From contig NZ_CP022415.1 in the NCBI RefSeq assembly GCF_002222635.1, positions 2,480,001 to 2,544,000 on the forward strand: a DNA stretch of 64,000 nucleotides, given 5' to 3'. This stretch comes from Pseudosulfitobacter pseudonitzschiae (lineage in GTDB: Bacteria; Pseudomonadota; Alphaproteobacteria; Rhodobacterales; Rhodobacteraceae). How positions within the stretch are numbered: the stretch's first letter is position 1; every line of letters starts with the position of its first letter. Positions 35,901 to 44,229 of this stretch are shown here, in pieces. The translations under genes and the position numbers were made by a program. The notes under the pieces were generated by a model, which worked only from the letters and a program-made list of their open reading frames with translations, did no database searches and had not been told where the DNA came from.

Positions 35901-36594
35901 TGCGCACGCGGGCGTTGGCACCGGTCACATCCCCTGCCGGATTTGCATCGACCTCCGATGCAATGGCGGCTGCAATCTCGGCCATACTGACGTCATAGGC
36001 GATCAACCGCGCCGAAGGCACTTCGACCAGAACCTGCGGCGCAGCGACGCCCTGAATGGTGGTGCGGGTGACCCCTTGGGCAAAAAGCCGCGTCACCAGT
36101 TCGTCTGCAAACAGGCCCAGTTGCTGTGGCGATACAGGCCCGGTGATGACCACATCGGTCACCCGGTCGCGCCACGCACCACGGCGCACAGAGGGATCTT
36201 CAGCCTCCTCCGGCAAGGTGTTTATGGCGTCCACGGCGGTTTGCACGTCATCCGCTGCACGGCCCATGTCCCAGTTCGGTTCGAACTCCAACGTGATCGA
36301 CGCGCGGCCCTCGGTCGAAGTAGATTGCGAGCTTTCGACACCTTCCACCGATAACAAGGCAGGCTCGAGAACCTGTACAATGCCGGTGTCCACGTCCTCG
36401 GGCCCTGCCCCCTCCCACGTGACGCCAACGGTGACGTTATCAATAATCACGTCGGGAAAGAACTGCGCGCGCATGTTCGGCGCGGCAAGGACACCCGCCG
36501 CCAGCATCAGCACCAGCAACAGATTGGCCAATGTGCGGTGACGGGTGAAATAGCTCAGGATGCCGCCAGCGGCGCGGGGAATCTCGCGTGCCAT
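32971..36594 (-). CDS. RND efflux permease with extra membrane helices
   Basis: This 1207-residue proton-driven exporter has the RND layout, with the TM4 motif GIVVDDAIVVGEHADH carrying the paired aspartates of the proton relay. AcrB-type permeases are about 1050 residues with 12 helices. Here two additional hydrophobic segments lie between TM6 and TM7 (LAVGLVTGAVFIGGGAILVW and VAAYTLAACALVFLLL), and at least two more follow TM12 near the C-terminus. It is 2 bases behind its adaptor gene. There is no outer membrane factor (TolC) nearby. The substrate is unknown. Confidence 0.9.
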   Translation of the reverse strand: MAREIPRAAGGILSYFTRHRTLANLLLVLMLAAGVLAAPNMRAQFFPDVIIDNVTVGVTWEGAGPEDVDTGIVQVLEPALLSVEGVESSQSTSTEGRASITLEFEPNWDMGRAADDVQTAVDAINTLPEEAEDPSVRRGAWRDRVTDVVITGPVSPQQLGLFADELVTRLFAQGVTRTTIQGVAAPQVLVEVPSARLIAYDVSMAEIAAAIASEVDANPAGDVTGANARVRTGTEKRSAQEISGIVLRSNPDGSKLTVGDIARVEQRGIDRSRTYFVGPDPAVSVRVDRTDRGDAIAIQHRVEEVAEALQATLPPAVTVELIRTRAEAISGRLDLLIDNGLVGLMLVVALLFLFLNARTAIWVAAGIPVAMMAAIALMYVGGLTINMISLFGLIITLGIVVDDAIVVGEHADHRARHYGESPVVAAETAAQRMAMPVFAATLTTVIAFFGLVVVGGRFGDLIRDIPYTVIVVLIASLIECFLILPHHMSHAIRPDGQSQFSLGKLAVGLVTGAVFIGGGAILVWALITKPEDGLWAAILWEGLRVAAYTLAACALVFLLLPRRAKAVVVQRIGTAGIDLPSKIVNRGFEWLRDKLFRPFMAGVIVARYVVLAGVLAILASQISLFIAGEVQWRFFNSPERGTVTGNFAMAEGATRADTIEMMREMQRATEALGKSYEERFGRNPLDYVIAEIGGNGGRGLAGADTKDPDQLGGISIELIDADLRPYSSFAFVAELQEAVVAHPLAETVSFRGSRSGPGGDALDVQFFGASTDVLKAASEDLKRAMLQYPEVSAVEDNLTYDKEELILDLTAQGQALGFTIDMLGRALRNRLNGIEAATFPDGPRSATIRVELPENELTADFLERTQLRTTAGTYVPLADIVSVTRRTGFSTVRRENGIRLISVTGDISEDDPARAAEINRALETDILPRIASERQVEFRLSGLSEQEDSFLSDALLGLILCLTGIYLVLSWVFASWTRPIVVMAVIPFGLVGAIYGHVLWGVPLSMFTVVGLLGMTGIIINDSIVLVTTIDEYAAERGLIPSIIDGAADRLRPVMLTTLTTVLGMAPLLYEQSQDAQFLKPTVITLVYGLGFGMVLVLLVVPALLAAQHDVARQVRAMRRGMRARGLQLVLVPLWLAVLAWGAATLGYVLVTGALWTALTPLWPAVAALSPWSAALVLFAVGLLGAVALVYVLAALGYQLVRMRRTA

Positions 36595-36596
36595 GA

Positions 36597-38066
36597 TCAG
36601 CCGCCCATCCGGCTTTCGATCCGTTCGACCATTTGTGCGGGCACTTGGGGTTCGGCCAGTTGCGCAAGAACCCGTGCCTTGGCCTCTTGCGGCATCCGGT
36701 CATTTGCCTCGACAAAAGCCACCAGCCGCGCGCGGCGCTCTTCACTCAGCTCAAGCATCTGCGGGGCCGGTGCCAGTGTCGGTGCCGAGTCTTCACGGCC
36801 TTGGCGCAGGGGTGTCACGGCAATGCCGGCACCCAACAAAGGCGAGCGCGCCTCGACCACCTCGCGGCCTGCCAGAGCATCGCTACGCACCAGAACATCA
36901 TCGCCCTGACGGCGCATCAGTGTGACCGGCACGGCTTCCAACCGGTTGCCCTCGCCCAGCACCAGCACGTTGCTATCCGCGCTCATGGCCGACGACGGCA
37001 GGCGGATCACATTGGACATTAGCGGTTCTTGAACGGCGACGGTCACGAAATCGCCAGGCTTGAAACCGCGTGCGTTGTCCAGACGGGCAAAGATCAGACG
37101 CCCTGTCTGGGATTCGCCCGCATCGGCGCTGGCACGGTTGATCACGCCCGAGGCCTGCAAATCAATGCCCGCCACATCCAGCGTCGCCACGACCGGCGCA
37201 TCCAGCAGCTTGCCTGCGTTGTCCAACAGGCGCGCATATTGCGCTGTGGACACGCGAAACGACACTTCCAGCGCATCAGGGTCAATCAGATCGGCCAGCT
37301 TTTCGTTGGTGGAAACCAGCCGCCCCAACGCGACTGTAGTCAGGCTTAGCGTCCCGTCAAAGGGCGCGCGCAGGGTCGTGTCGGACAACCGCCGCTCGGC
37401 CTCGGCCAGCGCGATTTCGGTGCGGGCAAGCGTGGTTTTGGCCTGATCAATCCGCGCCTCGGCGGCTGTAACGGCCTGACGGCGCGATAAAATGGCCTGA
37501 CGCGCAGCCGAGGCAGCAAGTTCGGCGGTTTCAACAGCAGCTGCCGTGCCCACGCCCCGTTCTTCCAGCTCGACCTGTCGCTGAAATGCGCGCTGGCGCA
37601 GGTCAGCTTGTTCTTGGGCTGCGGCCTGATCGTCGCGGCCCAGATCCAGCGTGCGTTGTGCATCGCGCAGATCAGCCTTGGCGTCGGAAATATCGGCCTC
37701 TACACGGTCCAGAACCGATTGCGCGTCGGCGGGATCGACGCGCACCAGCACGTCACCCTCGCGCACCGTGCCACCGTCTTCGAAACTGTCGGCCATCTCA
37801 ATCACACGCCCTGCCACTGCGGCGCGCAATTCAAGCGTGCGACGCGATTGGACCTGCCCGAAGGACTCAAGCATCGGCGTCACGTCGCCCGCTTGGGCCT
37901 GCACAAGGTTGACCGCGAATGTGCGTTCGCGCGTTGGCGGTGCCTTGGTTTCGCGCGACAGACGCTCTTGCACCGCACTGCGCACCAGATTGCCCGCATA
38001 GACCAGCAAAGCCAGCGTCAGCGCCGTTAAAACCAGACCGATCAGGCTTTGCCTTAGAAACCGCAT
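36597..38066 (-). CDS. RND efflux periplasmic adaptor (MFP) subunit
   Basis: This 489-residue membrane fusion protein begins with a hydrophobic anchor (LIGLVLTALTLALLVYAGNL). The lipoyl half LRAAVAGRVIEM is followed by a long alpha-helical hairpin (residues about 120-220, rich in A, E, R, Q), the second lipoyl half LRAPFDGTLSLTTVALG and a beta-barrel domain (FKPGDFVTVAV). It links the RND permease to an outer membrane channel. AGGT lies about 8 bases before the ATG. The start region lies 100 bases from moaB, where I see no gene. Confidence 0.9.
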   Translation of the reverse strand: MRFLRQSLIGLVLTALTLALLVYAGNLVRSAVQERLSRETKAPPTRERTFAVNLVQAQAGDVTPMLESFGQVQSRRTLELRAAVAGRVIEMADSFEDGGTVREGDVLVRVDPADAQSVLDRVEADISDAKADLRDAQRTLDLGRDDQAAAQEQADLRQRAFQRQVELEERGVGTAAAVETAELAASAARQAILSRRQAVTAAEARIDQAKTTLARTEIALAEAERRLSDTTLRAPFDGTLSLTTVALGRLVSTNEKLADLIDPDALEVSFRVSTAQYARLLDNAGKLLDAPVVATLDVAGIDLQASGVINRASADAGESQTGRLIFARLDNARGFKPGDFVTVAVQEPLMSNVIRLPSSAMSADSNVLVLGEGNRLEAVPVTLMRRQGDDVLVRSDALAGREVVEARSPLLGAGIAVTPLRQGREDSAPTLAPAPQMLELSEERRARLVAFVEANDRMPQEAKARVLAQLAEPQVPAQMVERIESRMGG

Positions 38067-38169
38067 GCGTTCATACCTATACGTCCCTTTGTATCGTCAG
38101 AGACTTGTTATCATAGCGCGAACAGGCAGCACGAAACCCTGCCCCACGACACTATTACGCAAAGCGATT

Positions 38170-38712
38170 TCATTTCCGTCGCAGATGTTCGTCCAGACGT
38201 GGCATTATTTCGACAAAGTTGCAGGGGCGGTGGCGGAAATCCAGTTGCTTGACCAGAATTTCATCCCAAGCATCCTTGCATGCGCCGGGGCTGCCGGGCA
38301 GAGCGAACAGATAGGTGCCACCCGCCACGCCGCCTGTGGCGCGGCTTTGCACCGCGCTGGTGCCGATCTTGTTCATGCTGACGATGGTAAAGACGGTGCC
38401 AAAAGCGTCGATTTCCTTTTCGTAAACATCGCGGTGCGCCTCGACCGTGACATCGCGGCCCGTCAGGCCGGTGCCACCGGTGCTGATCACCACGTCGATC
38501 TGTGGATCGGCGCACCATGCGCGCAACTGTTCCGCAATCTCGGCCCGTTCGTCCGTGATGATCTTGCGGTCGGCCAACGCGTGGCCCGCGGCTGCAATCC
38601 GGTCCACCAGCACATCGCCCGAGCGGTCGTCGGTCAGGCTGCGGGTATCGCTGACAGTCAGCACTGCGATGCGCACGGGGATAAATTCCTTGGTGTCGTC
38701 AATACGGCTCAT
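38170..38712 (-). CDS. moaB: molybdenum cofactor biosynthesis protein MoaB
   Basis: This 180-residue protein resembles MoaB/MogA, which adenylates molybdopterin before molybdate insertion. The molybdopterin-binding motif is VVISTGGTGLTGRDVT (residues about 75-90), followed by IDAFGTVFTIVSMNKIGTSA and the ALPGSPGACKDAW loop. It overlaps the LysE-type exporter gene upstream by four bases. It supplies the substrate for the MoeA fusion at 14.7 kb. Confidence 0.92.
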   Translation of the reverse strand: MSRIDDTKEFIPVRIAVLTVSDTRSLTDDRSGDVLVDRIAAAGHALADRKIITDERAEIAEQLRAWCADPQIDVVISTGGTGLTGRDVTVEAHRDVYEKEIDAFGTVFTIVSMNKIGTSAVQSRATGGVAGGTYLFALPGSPGACKDAWDEILVKQLDFRHRPCNFVEIMPRLDEHLRRK

Positions 38713-39326
38713 GCGCTGCGCTCCAAAAGGGCCAGTCGCAGGGCAAGGGCTGCAAAAATGCCACTGGTTATATAGTCCAACACGCGGCTGCCCCGCGCCA
38801 GCCGTGCCCCAAGGCCCGAGGCAAAGATGCCCACGGCGCCGTTGATCACGAACCCGCCCAACGCCATCACCGCACCCAATATCAGGAACTGCACCAAGAC
38901 AGGCAAACCATCGGGGTGAATTAATTGCGGAAGGAACGCCAACACGAACAGGATCACCTTGGGGTTGGTCAGGTTGACCACCAACCCTGTGCGAAACGCT
39001 TGCGCGGCACGCAATCCGCCCGCCTTGCTGCGCTTGGCGTCATCGCCGCGCAGCAGTTGCAGGGCAAGATACAGCAAATAGACCACACCCGCCCAACGGA
39101 TCACTTCGAACGCGCCCGGCACCGTGGCCACCACTGCACCCAAGCCCATCCCCGCCAGTCCGGTGTGGATGAACGCGCCTAAAGAGATGCCCGCACTCGC
39201 CGCCACGGCCGCCTTCGGGCCCGACCGCAACCCCTGGCCCAGACAAAACATCATATCCGCCCCCGGTGTCAGGTTCAGCGCCAGTGCTGCAGGCAGAAAC
39301 GCCAGCAAGGTGATCCATTCCGTCAT
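38709..39326 (-). CDS. LysE/RhtB-family amino acid exporter
   Basis: This 205-residue protein has about six membrane helices and the LysE signature ALNLTPGADMMFCLGQGLRSG near the N-terminus (read in parts), then NLTNPKVILFVLAFLPQL in the middle. It exports an amino acid or homoserine lactone-like solute. The ATG at 39326, with GGAA upstream, was chosen over a TTG four codons earlier. It is translationally coupled to moaB by ATGA. Confidence 0.87.
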   Translation of the reverse strand: MTEWITLLAFLPAALALNLTPGADMMFCLGQGLRSGPKAAVAASAGISLGAFIHTGLAGMGLGAVVATVPGAFEVIRWAGVVYLLYLALQLLRGDDAKRSKAGGLRAAQAFRTGLVVNLTNPKVILFVLAFLPQLIHPDGLPVLVQFLILGAVMALGGFVINGAVGIFASGLGARLARGSRVLDYITSGIFAALALRLALLERSA

Positions 39327-39353
39327 CTTCGGTTCCAATCCGGCATAAGCCGC

Positions 39354-39950
39354 TTATACGCCCAAGGTAAACCAGTTCACCGTTGGCCCGAGATTGACCA
39401 CGCGGGTGTCACCGATCTGCCCCTCTTGGCCCCAACAATCGTGAATATGCCCGCACATCATCAGCTTGGGTTGTGCGCGCTCGACCGCTGCGCGTATCGC
39501 GGTCGAACCGACTGAAATTCCGCCGCTGGTTACGTCCACCATGCCCTTGGGCGGTGCATGGCAAATCAGCAGATCAGTGCCATCGCACCCTTGCAGCATC
39601 GCGGCGGCAGTGTCTTCGTCCAGATCGCAGGACCATTCGCCAAAGGGCGTCGGTGGCACGCCGCAGCCCAGACCGAACAGGCGCAGCCCGCCGATCGTCA
39701 GACCTTCACCATGCAGCACCGTCGCGCGCGGGGCGGCAGCGCGCAGTTCGTCTACGCTTTCGGCATTGCCCGGCACCAACACCAGTGGCGCTGTGATCCC
39801 GTCCAGCAGTGCCATCGCACCCTCGATGTCCTGACGCATGTTGCAATAGTCGCCCGCCCCGACCACCAGATCGGCATCGGCACTTGCGGTCACAAGATCG
39901 GCAGCACGGGCGCGGGCATGGTGCAGGTCGGAAAAGGCCAGAATCTTCAT
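39354..39950 (-). CDS. calcineurin-like metallophosphoesterase
   Basis: This 198-residue phosphoesterase has the dinuclear metal site: FSDLHHA (D8, H10), GAGDYCN, VPGNAES, ICHAPPKG and CGHIHD. The family hydrolyses phosphodiesters in nucleotides or nucleic acids. The ATG at 39950 overlaps the stop of the uracil-DNA glycosylase gene upstream as ATGA, so the two are coupled and may act in one DNA or nucleotide process. That link is inferred. Confidence 0.86.
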   Translation of the reverse strand: MKILAFSDLHHARARAADLVTASADADLVVGAGDYCNMRQDIEGAMALLDGITAPLVLVPGNAESVDELRAAAPRATVLHGEGLTIGGLRLFGLGCGVPPTPFGEWSCDLDEDTAAAMLQGCDGTDLLICHAPPKGMVDVTSGGISVGSTAIRAAVERAQPKLMMCGHIHDCWGQEGQIGDTRVVNLGPTVNWFTLGV

Positions 39951-40720
39951 GGGTTCAACCGTGCCTGTATGTCCAGAAGATCGGCCCAAGCGTCGCGCTT
40001 GGCCAGCGGATTGCGCAGCAAGTGGGCGGGCGGAAACATCGGCATTGCAGGCTTGCCACAAACCTCTGTCCAGATGCCGCGCATCCGCGTGATGCCAGGT
40101 TTGCCCAAAAGGGCCTGCGCTGCCACATTGCCCATAATCACAACCGCATCCGGATCGGCCAGCGCGATGTGACGCTCTACAAAGGGGGCCATCATCGCGA
40201 TCTCTTCTCCACTTGGCGCGCGGTCCTGCGGGGTGCGCCACGGCAAGGCCAAGGTCATGTAAACCGGAACGTCAGTTCCGCGCCCCATGCCGATGGCCGC
40301 AAACATCGCATCCAGCATCGCCCCCGCAGGTCCGACAAAGGGGGTGCCTGCACGGTCCTCGTCGCGGGTTGGGGCATCGCCCACGATCATCACCCGCGCA
40401 GACGGATCACCATCGGCAAACACCAGATTGCGCGCACCCTTTTGCAAATCGCAACGGCCAAAGCTGTCAATCGCCGCCTTCAACGCCACAATATCACCGG
40501 CCTGCGCCGCTGCTGCGCGGGCCAATGCGGGCACATCTACCTGTGTCTCGGCAAAGCGGACTGCGCCACGTTGGGGCGCTTCGGGGGCGACCTTGGGCTT
40601 GGGTGCGGCAGCAGGTGTTTCATAGCGGTTGACAGGCGCATCCATGATACACTCGTCCACTCCCAACTCGACCTGCCAAGCCAGCAAGGCGGCGGCGTCA
40701 TGATAGCTCAGTGATTCCAT
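39947..40720 (-). CDS. uracil-DNA glycosylase family protein lacking Fe-S ligands
   Basis: This 257-residue protein belongs to the family 4/5 uracil-DNA glycosylase fold: GDAPTRDEDRAGTPFVG (residues 114-130) matches motif 1, and LLRNP (234-238) motif 2. Three of the four cysteines that bind the 4Fe-4S cluster in family 4 are missing: only Cys90 remains, and the positions near YMTLALPW and MMAPF hold other residues. The catalytic motif usually written HPxxLLR reads PPAHLLR here. It may be a divergent glycosylase or a DNA-binding relative without activity. The 5' end faces pyrB. Confidence 0.82.
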   Translation of the reverse strand: MESLSYHDAAALLAWQVELGVDECIMDAPVNRYETPAAAPKPKVAPEAPQRGAVRFAETQVDVPALARAAAAQAGDIVALKAAIDSFGRCDLQKGARNLVFADGDPSARVMIVGDAPTRDEDRAGTPFVGPAGAMLDAMFAAIGMGRGTDVPVYMTLALPWRTPQDRAPSGEEIAMMAPFVERHIALADPDAVVIMGNVAAQALLGKPGITRMRGIWTEVCGKPAMPMFPPAHLLRNPLAKRDAWADLLDIQARLNP

Positions 40721-40838
40721 GCCACCACTCTACGCCGCTCTGCAGCCAGACAAAACGCCTCTTGCATTGTAACAGTCACCGATGCTTGCCGCCCCCCTGC
40801 CGCATCCCTATAACGCCAGCAACTCTGGAGACGCGCGT

Positions 40839-41780
40839 ATGACCTTCAAACACCGCCATCTGCTGGGCATCGAGCCGCTTGCCCCCTCAGACATCACCTC
40901 ATTGCTGGATCTGGCCGACGATTACGTCACGCTGAACCGTACCGCCAAACATTCGGACGTGCTGGCGGGGCTGACCCAGATCAATATGTTCTTTGAAAAC
41001 TCGACGCGCACGCAGGCATCGTTTGAAATTGCAGGCAAACGGCTGGGTGCGGATGTGATGAACATGGCGATGCAAGCCAGTTCGATCAAAAAGGGCGAGA
41101 CGCTGATCGACACCGCGATGACGCTGAACGCCATGCATCCAGACCTGCTGGTGGTGCGCCACCCGCAATCGGGTGCCGTGGACCTGCTGGCGCAAAAGGT
41201 GAACTGCGCGGTGCTGAATGCCGGTGACGGGCGCCACGAACACCCGACACAGGCGCTGCTGGACGCGCTGACCATCCGCCGCGCCAAGGGCCGCCTGCAC
41301 CGCCTGTCCATCGCCATCTGCGGCGACATCGCCCATAGCCGCGTGGCACGCAGCAACATCATGCTGCTGGGCAAGATGGAAAACCGCATCCGTCTGATCG
41401 CACCGCCGACGTTGATGCCCTCGGGCATCGAGGATTTCGGTGTCGAAGTCTTTGACGACATGGCCGAGGGGCTGAAAGATGTGGATGTGGTGATGATGTT
41501 GCGCTTGCAAAAAGAGCGCATGGATGGCGGCTTTATCCCCAGCGAACGCGAGTATTACCACCGGTTTGGATTGGATTCCGAAAAGCTTGCACATGCCAAG
41601 CCCGACGCGATCGTCATGCACCCCGGCCCGATGAACCGCGGCGTCGAAATCGACGGAACGCTGGCCGACGACATCAACCGCAGCGTCATTCAGGAGCAGG
41701 TCGAGATGGGCGTGGCCGTGCGCATGGCCGCGATGGACCTGTTGGCCCAAAACCTGCGCACCGAGCGTAACGCCGCCTGA
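40839..41780 (+). CDS. pyrB: aspartate carbamoyltransferase catalytic subunit
   Basis: This 313-residue enzyme condenses carbamoyl phosphate and aspartate in the second step of pyrimidine synthesis. The carbamoyl-phosphate site [13 protein letters not shown] (residues about 49-61) and the [12 protein letters not shown] and [12 protein letters not shown] motifs are clear, and [11 protein letters not shown] closes the aspartate domain. TGGAG lies 8 bases before the ATG. No pyrI is present. It heads a group with two small membrane proteins, an inactive dihydroorotase-like protein and plsY. Confidence 0.95.
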   Translation: MTFKHRHLLGIEPLAPSDITSLLDLADDYVTLNRTAKHSDVLAGLTQINMFFENSTRTQASFEIAGKRLGADVMNMAMQASSIKKGETLIDTAMTLNAMHPDLLVVRHPQSGAVDLLAQKVNCAVLNAGDGRHEHPTQALLDALTIRRAKGRLHRLSIAICGDIAHSRVARSNIMLLGKMENRIRLIAPPTLMPSGIEDFGVEVFDDMAEGLKDVDVVMMLRLQKERMDGGFIPSEREYYHRFGLDSEKLAHAKPDAIVMHPGPMNRGVEIDGTLADDINRSVIQEQVEMGVAVRMAAMDLLAQNLRTERNAA

Positions 41781-41860
41781 TCAACGCGGCCAGCACTGGC
41801 CAGACCCGGCGCACGCCATATGTTGAACTGTATAATGCCAAACCCGCAAAGGGCAATCTG

Positions 41861-42400
41861 ATGAGCCTTGCAGAAATACCTCCGATGGAACGTGGCCGCC
41901 TGCGCCTATTTGCCATCAACAAGACCGAATCCGAAGCCCAAGCGATTTTGAACGAAGGCACCCATGCGATCCAGACACTGCTGGGTGCGAACGAGCTGAA
42001 TCCCGATTATATCGAACTGTTCAGGGTGGCCGATCTGGGAGAGATGGGGCTCGATGATTATCTGCACACGGGTTATGACATCCCCCGCGCCCAGCTTGAT
42101 CCGCAAGCAAACCGTCTGCGCGCGCTTGAGGGATATGTGCTGGTGGTGCTGTCGCTGGCGTTCCGCGATCTGAATGTGACCCTGCCCGACACGCCCGATC
42201 TGACGCTGATCGGCACCTTTGGTGCACCGGCTGCAGAGTGGACCACAATCGAAACCGTCACCAGCGCCTCGGCCGATCCATACAGCGGCCCGCCCAAGGC
42301 CAGCAGACCGGTTTCAGATGCCGCAATGTCGGGCCGTGTGGCCACGGCCGCGCTACTGGTTATCTTTCTGATCACCGGTCTGGTTGTGTGGCTGGCATGA
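41861..42400 (+). CDS. conserved hypothetical protein with C-terminal membrane anchor
   Basis: I do not recognise this 179-residue protein. It has a soluble N-terminal region of about 150 residues (MSLAEIPPMERGRLRLFAIN, with LRALEGYVLVVLSLAF in the middle) and one predicted C-terminal helix (VATAALLVIFLITGLVVWLA). AAGGG lies 8-12 bases upstream of the ATG. Its stop overlaps the next start as ATGA. It sits between pyrB and the dihydroorotase homologue. Confidence 0.7.
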   Translation: MSLAEIPPMERGRLRLFAINKTESEAQAILNEGTHAIQTLLGANELNPDYIELFRVADLGEMGLDDYLHTGYDIPRAQLDPQANRLRALEGYVLVVLSLAFRDLNVTLPDTPDLTLIGTFGAPAAEWTTIETVTSASADPYSGPPKASRPVSDAAMSGRVATAALLVIFLITGLVVWLA

Positions 42401-42849
42401 CCGGCGACACCGCACAAAGCGACATTGTTCTTACCCACACGGTCTATCGCCGCGATCTGGCCTTTACGGCAGCCCGCGCGCTGGTGTTGTTCTGGACGGG
42501 CGCGGCAATGGTGGTCATCGTCTGGGCGCTGTCGCTTCCGGTTTGGGCGTCGGTTGTGCTGGCGGTGACGTGGACTGCGCAGGCCAGCCGCCCCTTTTGG
42601 GACAATGGTGACACCGTGGTCGCTGTGTTGCGCCTGTCCGACGAATATTTAATGATACAGGACCGCCGCAGCAAAGCAGGCGAAGCCCGCGCCATCGCCC
42701 TGCGGGATGTGGCCGAAGTTACCCACATCGGCAGCCTTGTCGCCGTGCGCTGCAAGGACGACAGCCGCGATGGGACAACTGTGGGTATCAGGGCGGCATC
42801 GACACTGGCCAAGCGCATCCGAAAAGCCGTGACATCTGCGCAGGGCTAA
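42397..42849 (+). CDS. conserved hypothetical membrane protein
   Basis: This 150-residue protein has two closely spaced membrane helices (residues about 28-65, ALVLFWTGAAMVVIVWALSL and WASVVLAVTWTA), then a soluble PH-like or bPH-type tail (LSDEYLMIQDRRSKAG, VAEVTHIGSLVAVRCKD). The helix pair plus a beta-rich tail recalls small bacterial PH-domain membrane proteins, but the match is weak. It is translationally coupled to the previous gene. Confidence 0.68.
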   Translation: MTGDTAQSDIVLTHTVYRRDLAFTAARALVLFWTGAAMVVIVWALSLPVWASVVLAVTWTAQASRPFWDNGDTVVAVLRLSDEYLMIQDRRSKAGEARAIALRDVAEVTHIGSLVAVRCKDDSRDGTTVGIRAASTLAKRIRKAVTSAQG

Positions 42850-42918
42850 GCGGTCGCCACTCCGTCATCCCCCTTTCACTGCCGCGCAATCCCCGCTAAA
42901 GCCAGTGGAAACACCGGA

Positions 42919-44229
42919 ATGAGGATGCGCCCCTTGACCCTGACCCTCTTTACCAACGCCCGCCTGATCGACCCCGAAGCCGGCCAGATCATCGACGGAG
43001 GCCTTCTGGTCGAGGATGGCAAAGTCAAACAAGTACTAACGCAGCCCATTGAAAGCCCTGACACCTTTGGCGCGCAAACAATTGTGGACTGCGCGGGCAA
43101 ATACCTTGCCCCCGGCATCGTCGACATTGGCGTAAAGGTCTGCGAACCCGGCGAACGGCACAAGGAAAGCTTTCGCTCGGCCGGGGCCGCTGCGGCGGCG
43201 GGGGGGGTCACCACCATCGTCACCCGTCCCGACACCGATCCGGCCATCGACAACCCTGAAACGCTGGAATTCGTGATCCGCCGCGCCCGCGAGGCAGCCC
43301 CCGTACACGTGTTGCCGATGGCCGCCCTGACCAAGGGCCGCGCGGGCCGCGAGATGACCGAAATCAGCTTTCTGCTGGACGCGGGCGCTGTGGCGTTCAC
43401 TGATTGCGACCATGTGGTCACCGATACCAAAGTGTTCTCGCGTGCGCTGACCTATGCCCGCTCGCTGGGCGCGCTGGTGATTGGCCATGTGCAGGAACCG
43501 GGCCTGAGCGCGGGCGCCTGTGTAACCTCGGGAAAATTCGCGTCGCTGCGCGGCCTGCCCGGTGTGACGCCAATGGCCGAACGCATGGCGCTGGACCGTG
43601 ACATTGCGCTGATCGAAATGACCGGTGCGCGTTATCACGTCGACCAGATCACCACCGCCCGCGCCCTTCCGGCGCTAGAGCGGGCCAAGGCCAACGGACT
43701 GGACATCACGGCGGGCACATCAGTGCATCACCTGACACTGAACGCGCTGGACGTGGCCGATTACCGCACCTTCTTCAAGCTCAAGCCGCCCCTGCGGGAC
43801 GAAGACGACCGCACCGCCGTGGCTGAAGCTGTCGCCTCGGGGCTGATCGACATCATCTCGTCCATGCACACGCCGCAGGACGAAGAAAGCAAACGCCTGC
43901 CTTTCGAAGAAGCGGCCAGTGGCGCCGTCGCTTTGGAAACCTTCCTGCCTGCCGCCTTGCGGCTGGTTCATGCAGGCCTGATCGACCTGCCGCAACTGTG
44001 GCGTGCCATGTCGCTGAACCCTGCCAACCGGTTGGGGCTGGCGTCGGGGCGTCTGCGCGCCGGAGCACCTGCCGATCTGGTCCTGTTTGACGCCGACGCG
44101 CCCTTTGTCATGGACCGCACAACGCTGCGGTCGAAATCCCGCAACACGCCGTTTGACGGCCAGCGCATGCAGGGTAAGGTGCTGGCAACATATGTGGACG
44201 GCGCATGTGTGTTTGAAATGGGGGCCTGA
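42919..44229 (+). CDS. dihydroorotase-like protein without catalytic residues (PyrC'/PyrX type)
   Basis: This protein of about 436 residues has the amidohydrolase barrel of class I dihydroorotase, but the key residues are gone. The metal motif D-x-H-x-H-x-R reads DIGVKVC (residues 69-75), so both histidines and the arginine are replaced. The catalytic motif IATDHAPH reads ISSMHTPQ (313-320), with Met for Asp. Inactive relatives of this kind assemble with PyrB in Pseudomonas. A TTG at 42934, with GAGG upstream, is an alternative start (MTLTLFTNARL). It ends directly at the plsY start. Confidence 0.88.
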   Translation: MRMRPLTLTLFTNARLIDPEAGQIIDGGLLVEDGKVKQVLTQPIESPDTFGAQTIVDCAGKYLAPGIVDIGVKVCEPGERHKESFRSAGAAAAAGGVTTIVTRPDTDPAIDNPETLEFVIRRAREAAPVHVLPMAALTKGRAGREMTEISFLLDAGAVAFTDCDHVVTDTKVFSRALTYARSLGALVIGHVQEPGLSAGACVTSGKFASLRGLPGVTPMAERMALDRDIALIEMTGARYHVDQITTARALPALERAKANGLDITAGTSVHHLTLNALDVADYRTFFKLKPPLRDEDDRTAVAEAVASGLIDIISSMHTPQDEESKRLPFEEAASGAVALETFLPAALRLVHAGLIDLPQLWRAMSLNPANRLGLASGRLRAGAPADLVLFDADAPFVMDRTTLRSKSRNTPFDGQRMQGKVLATYVDGACVFEMGA

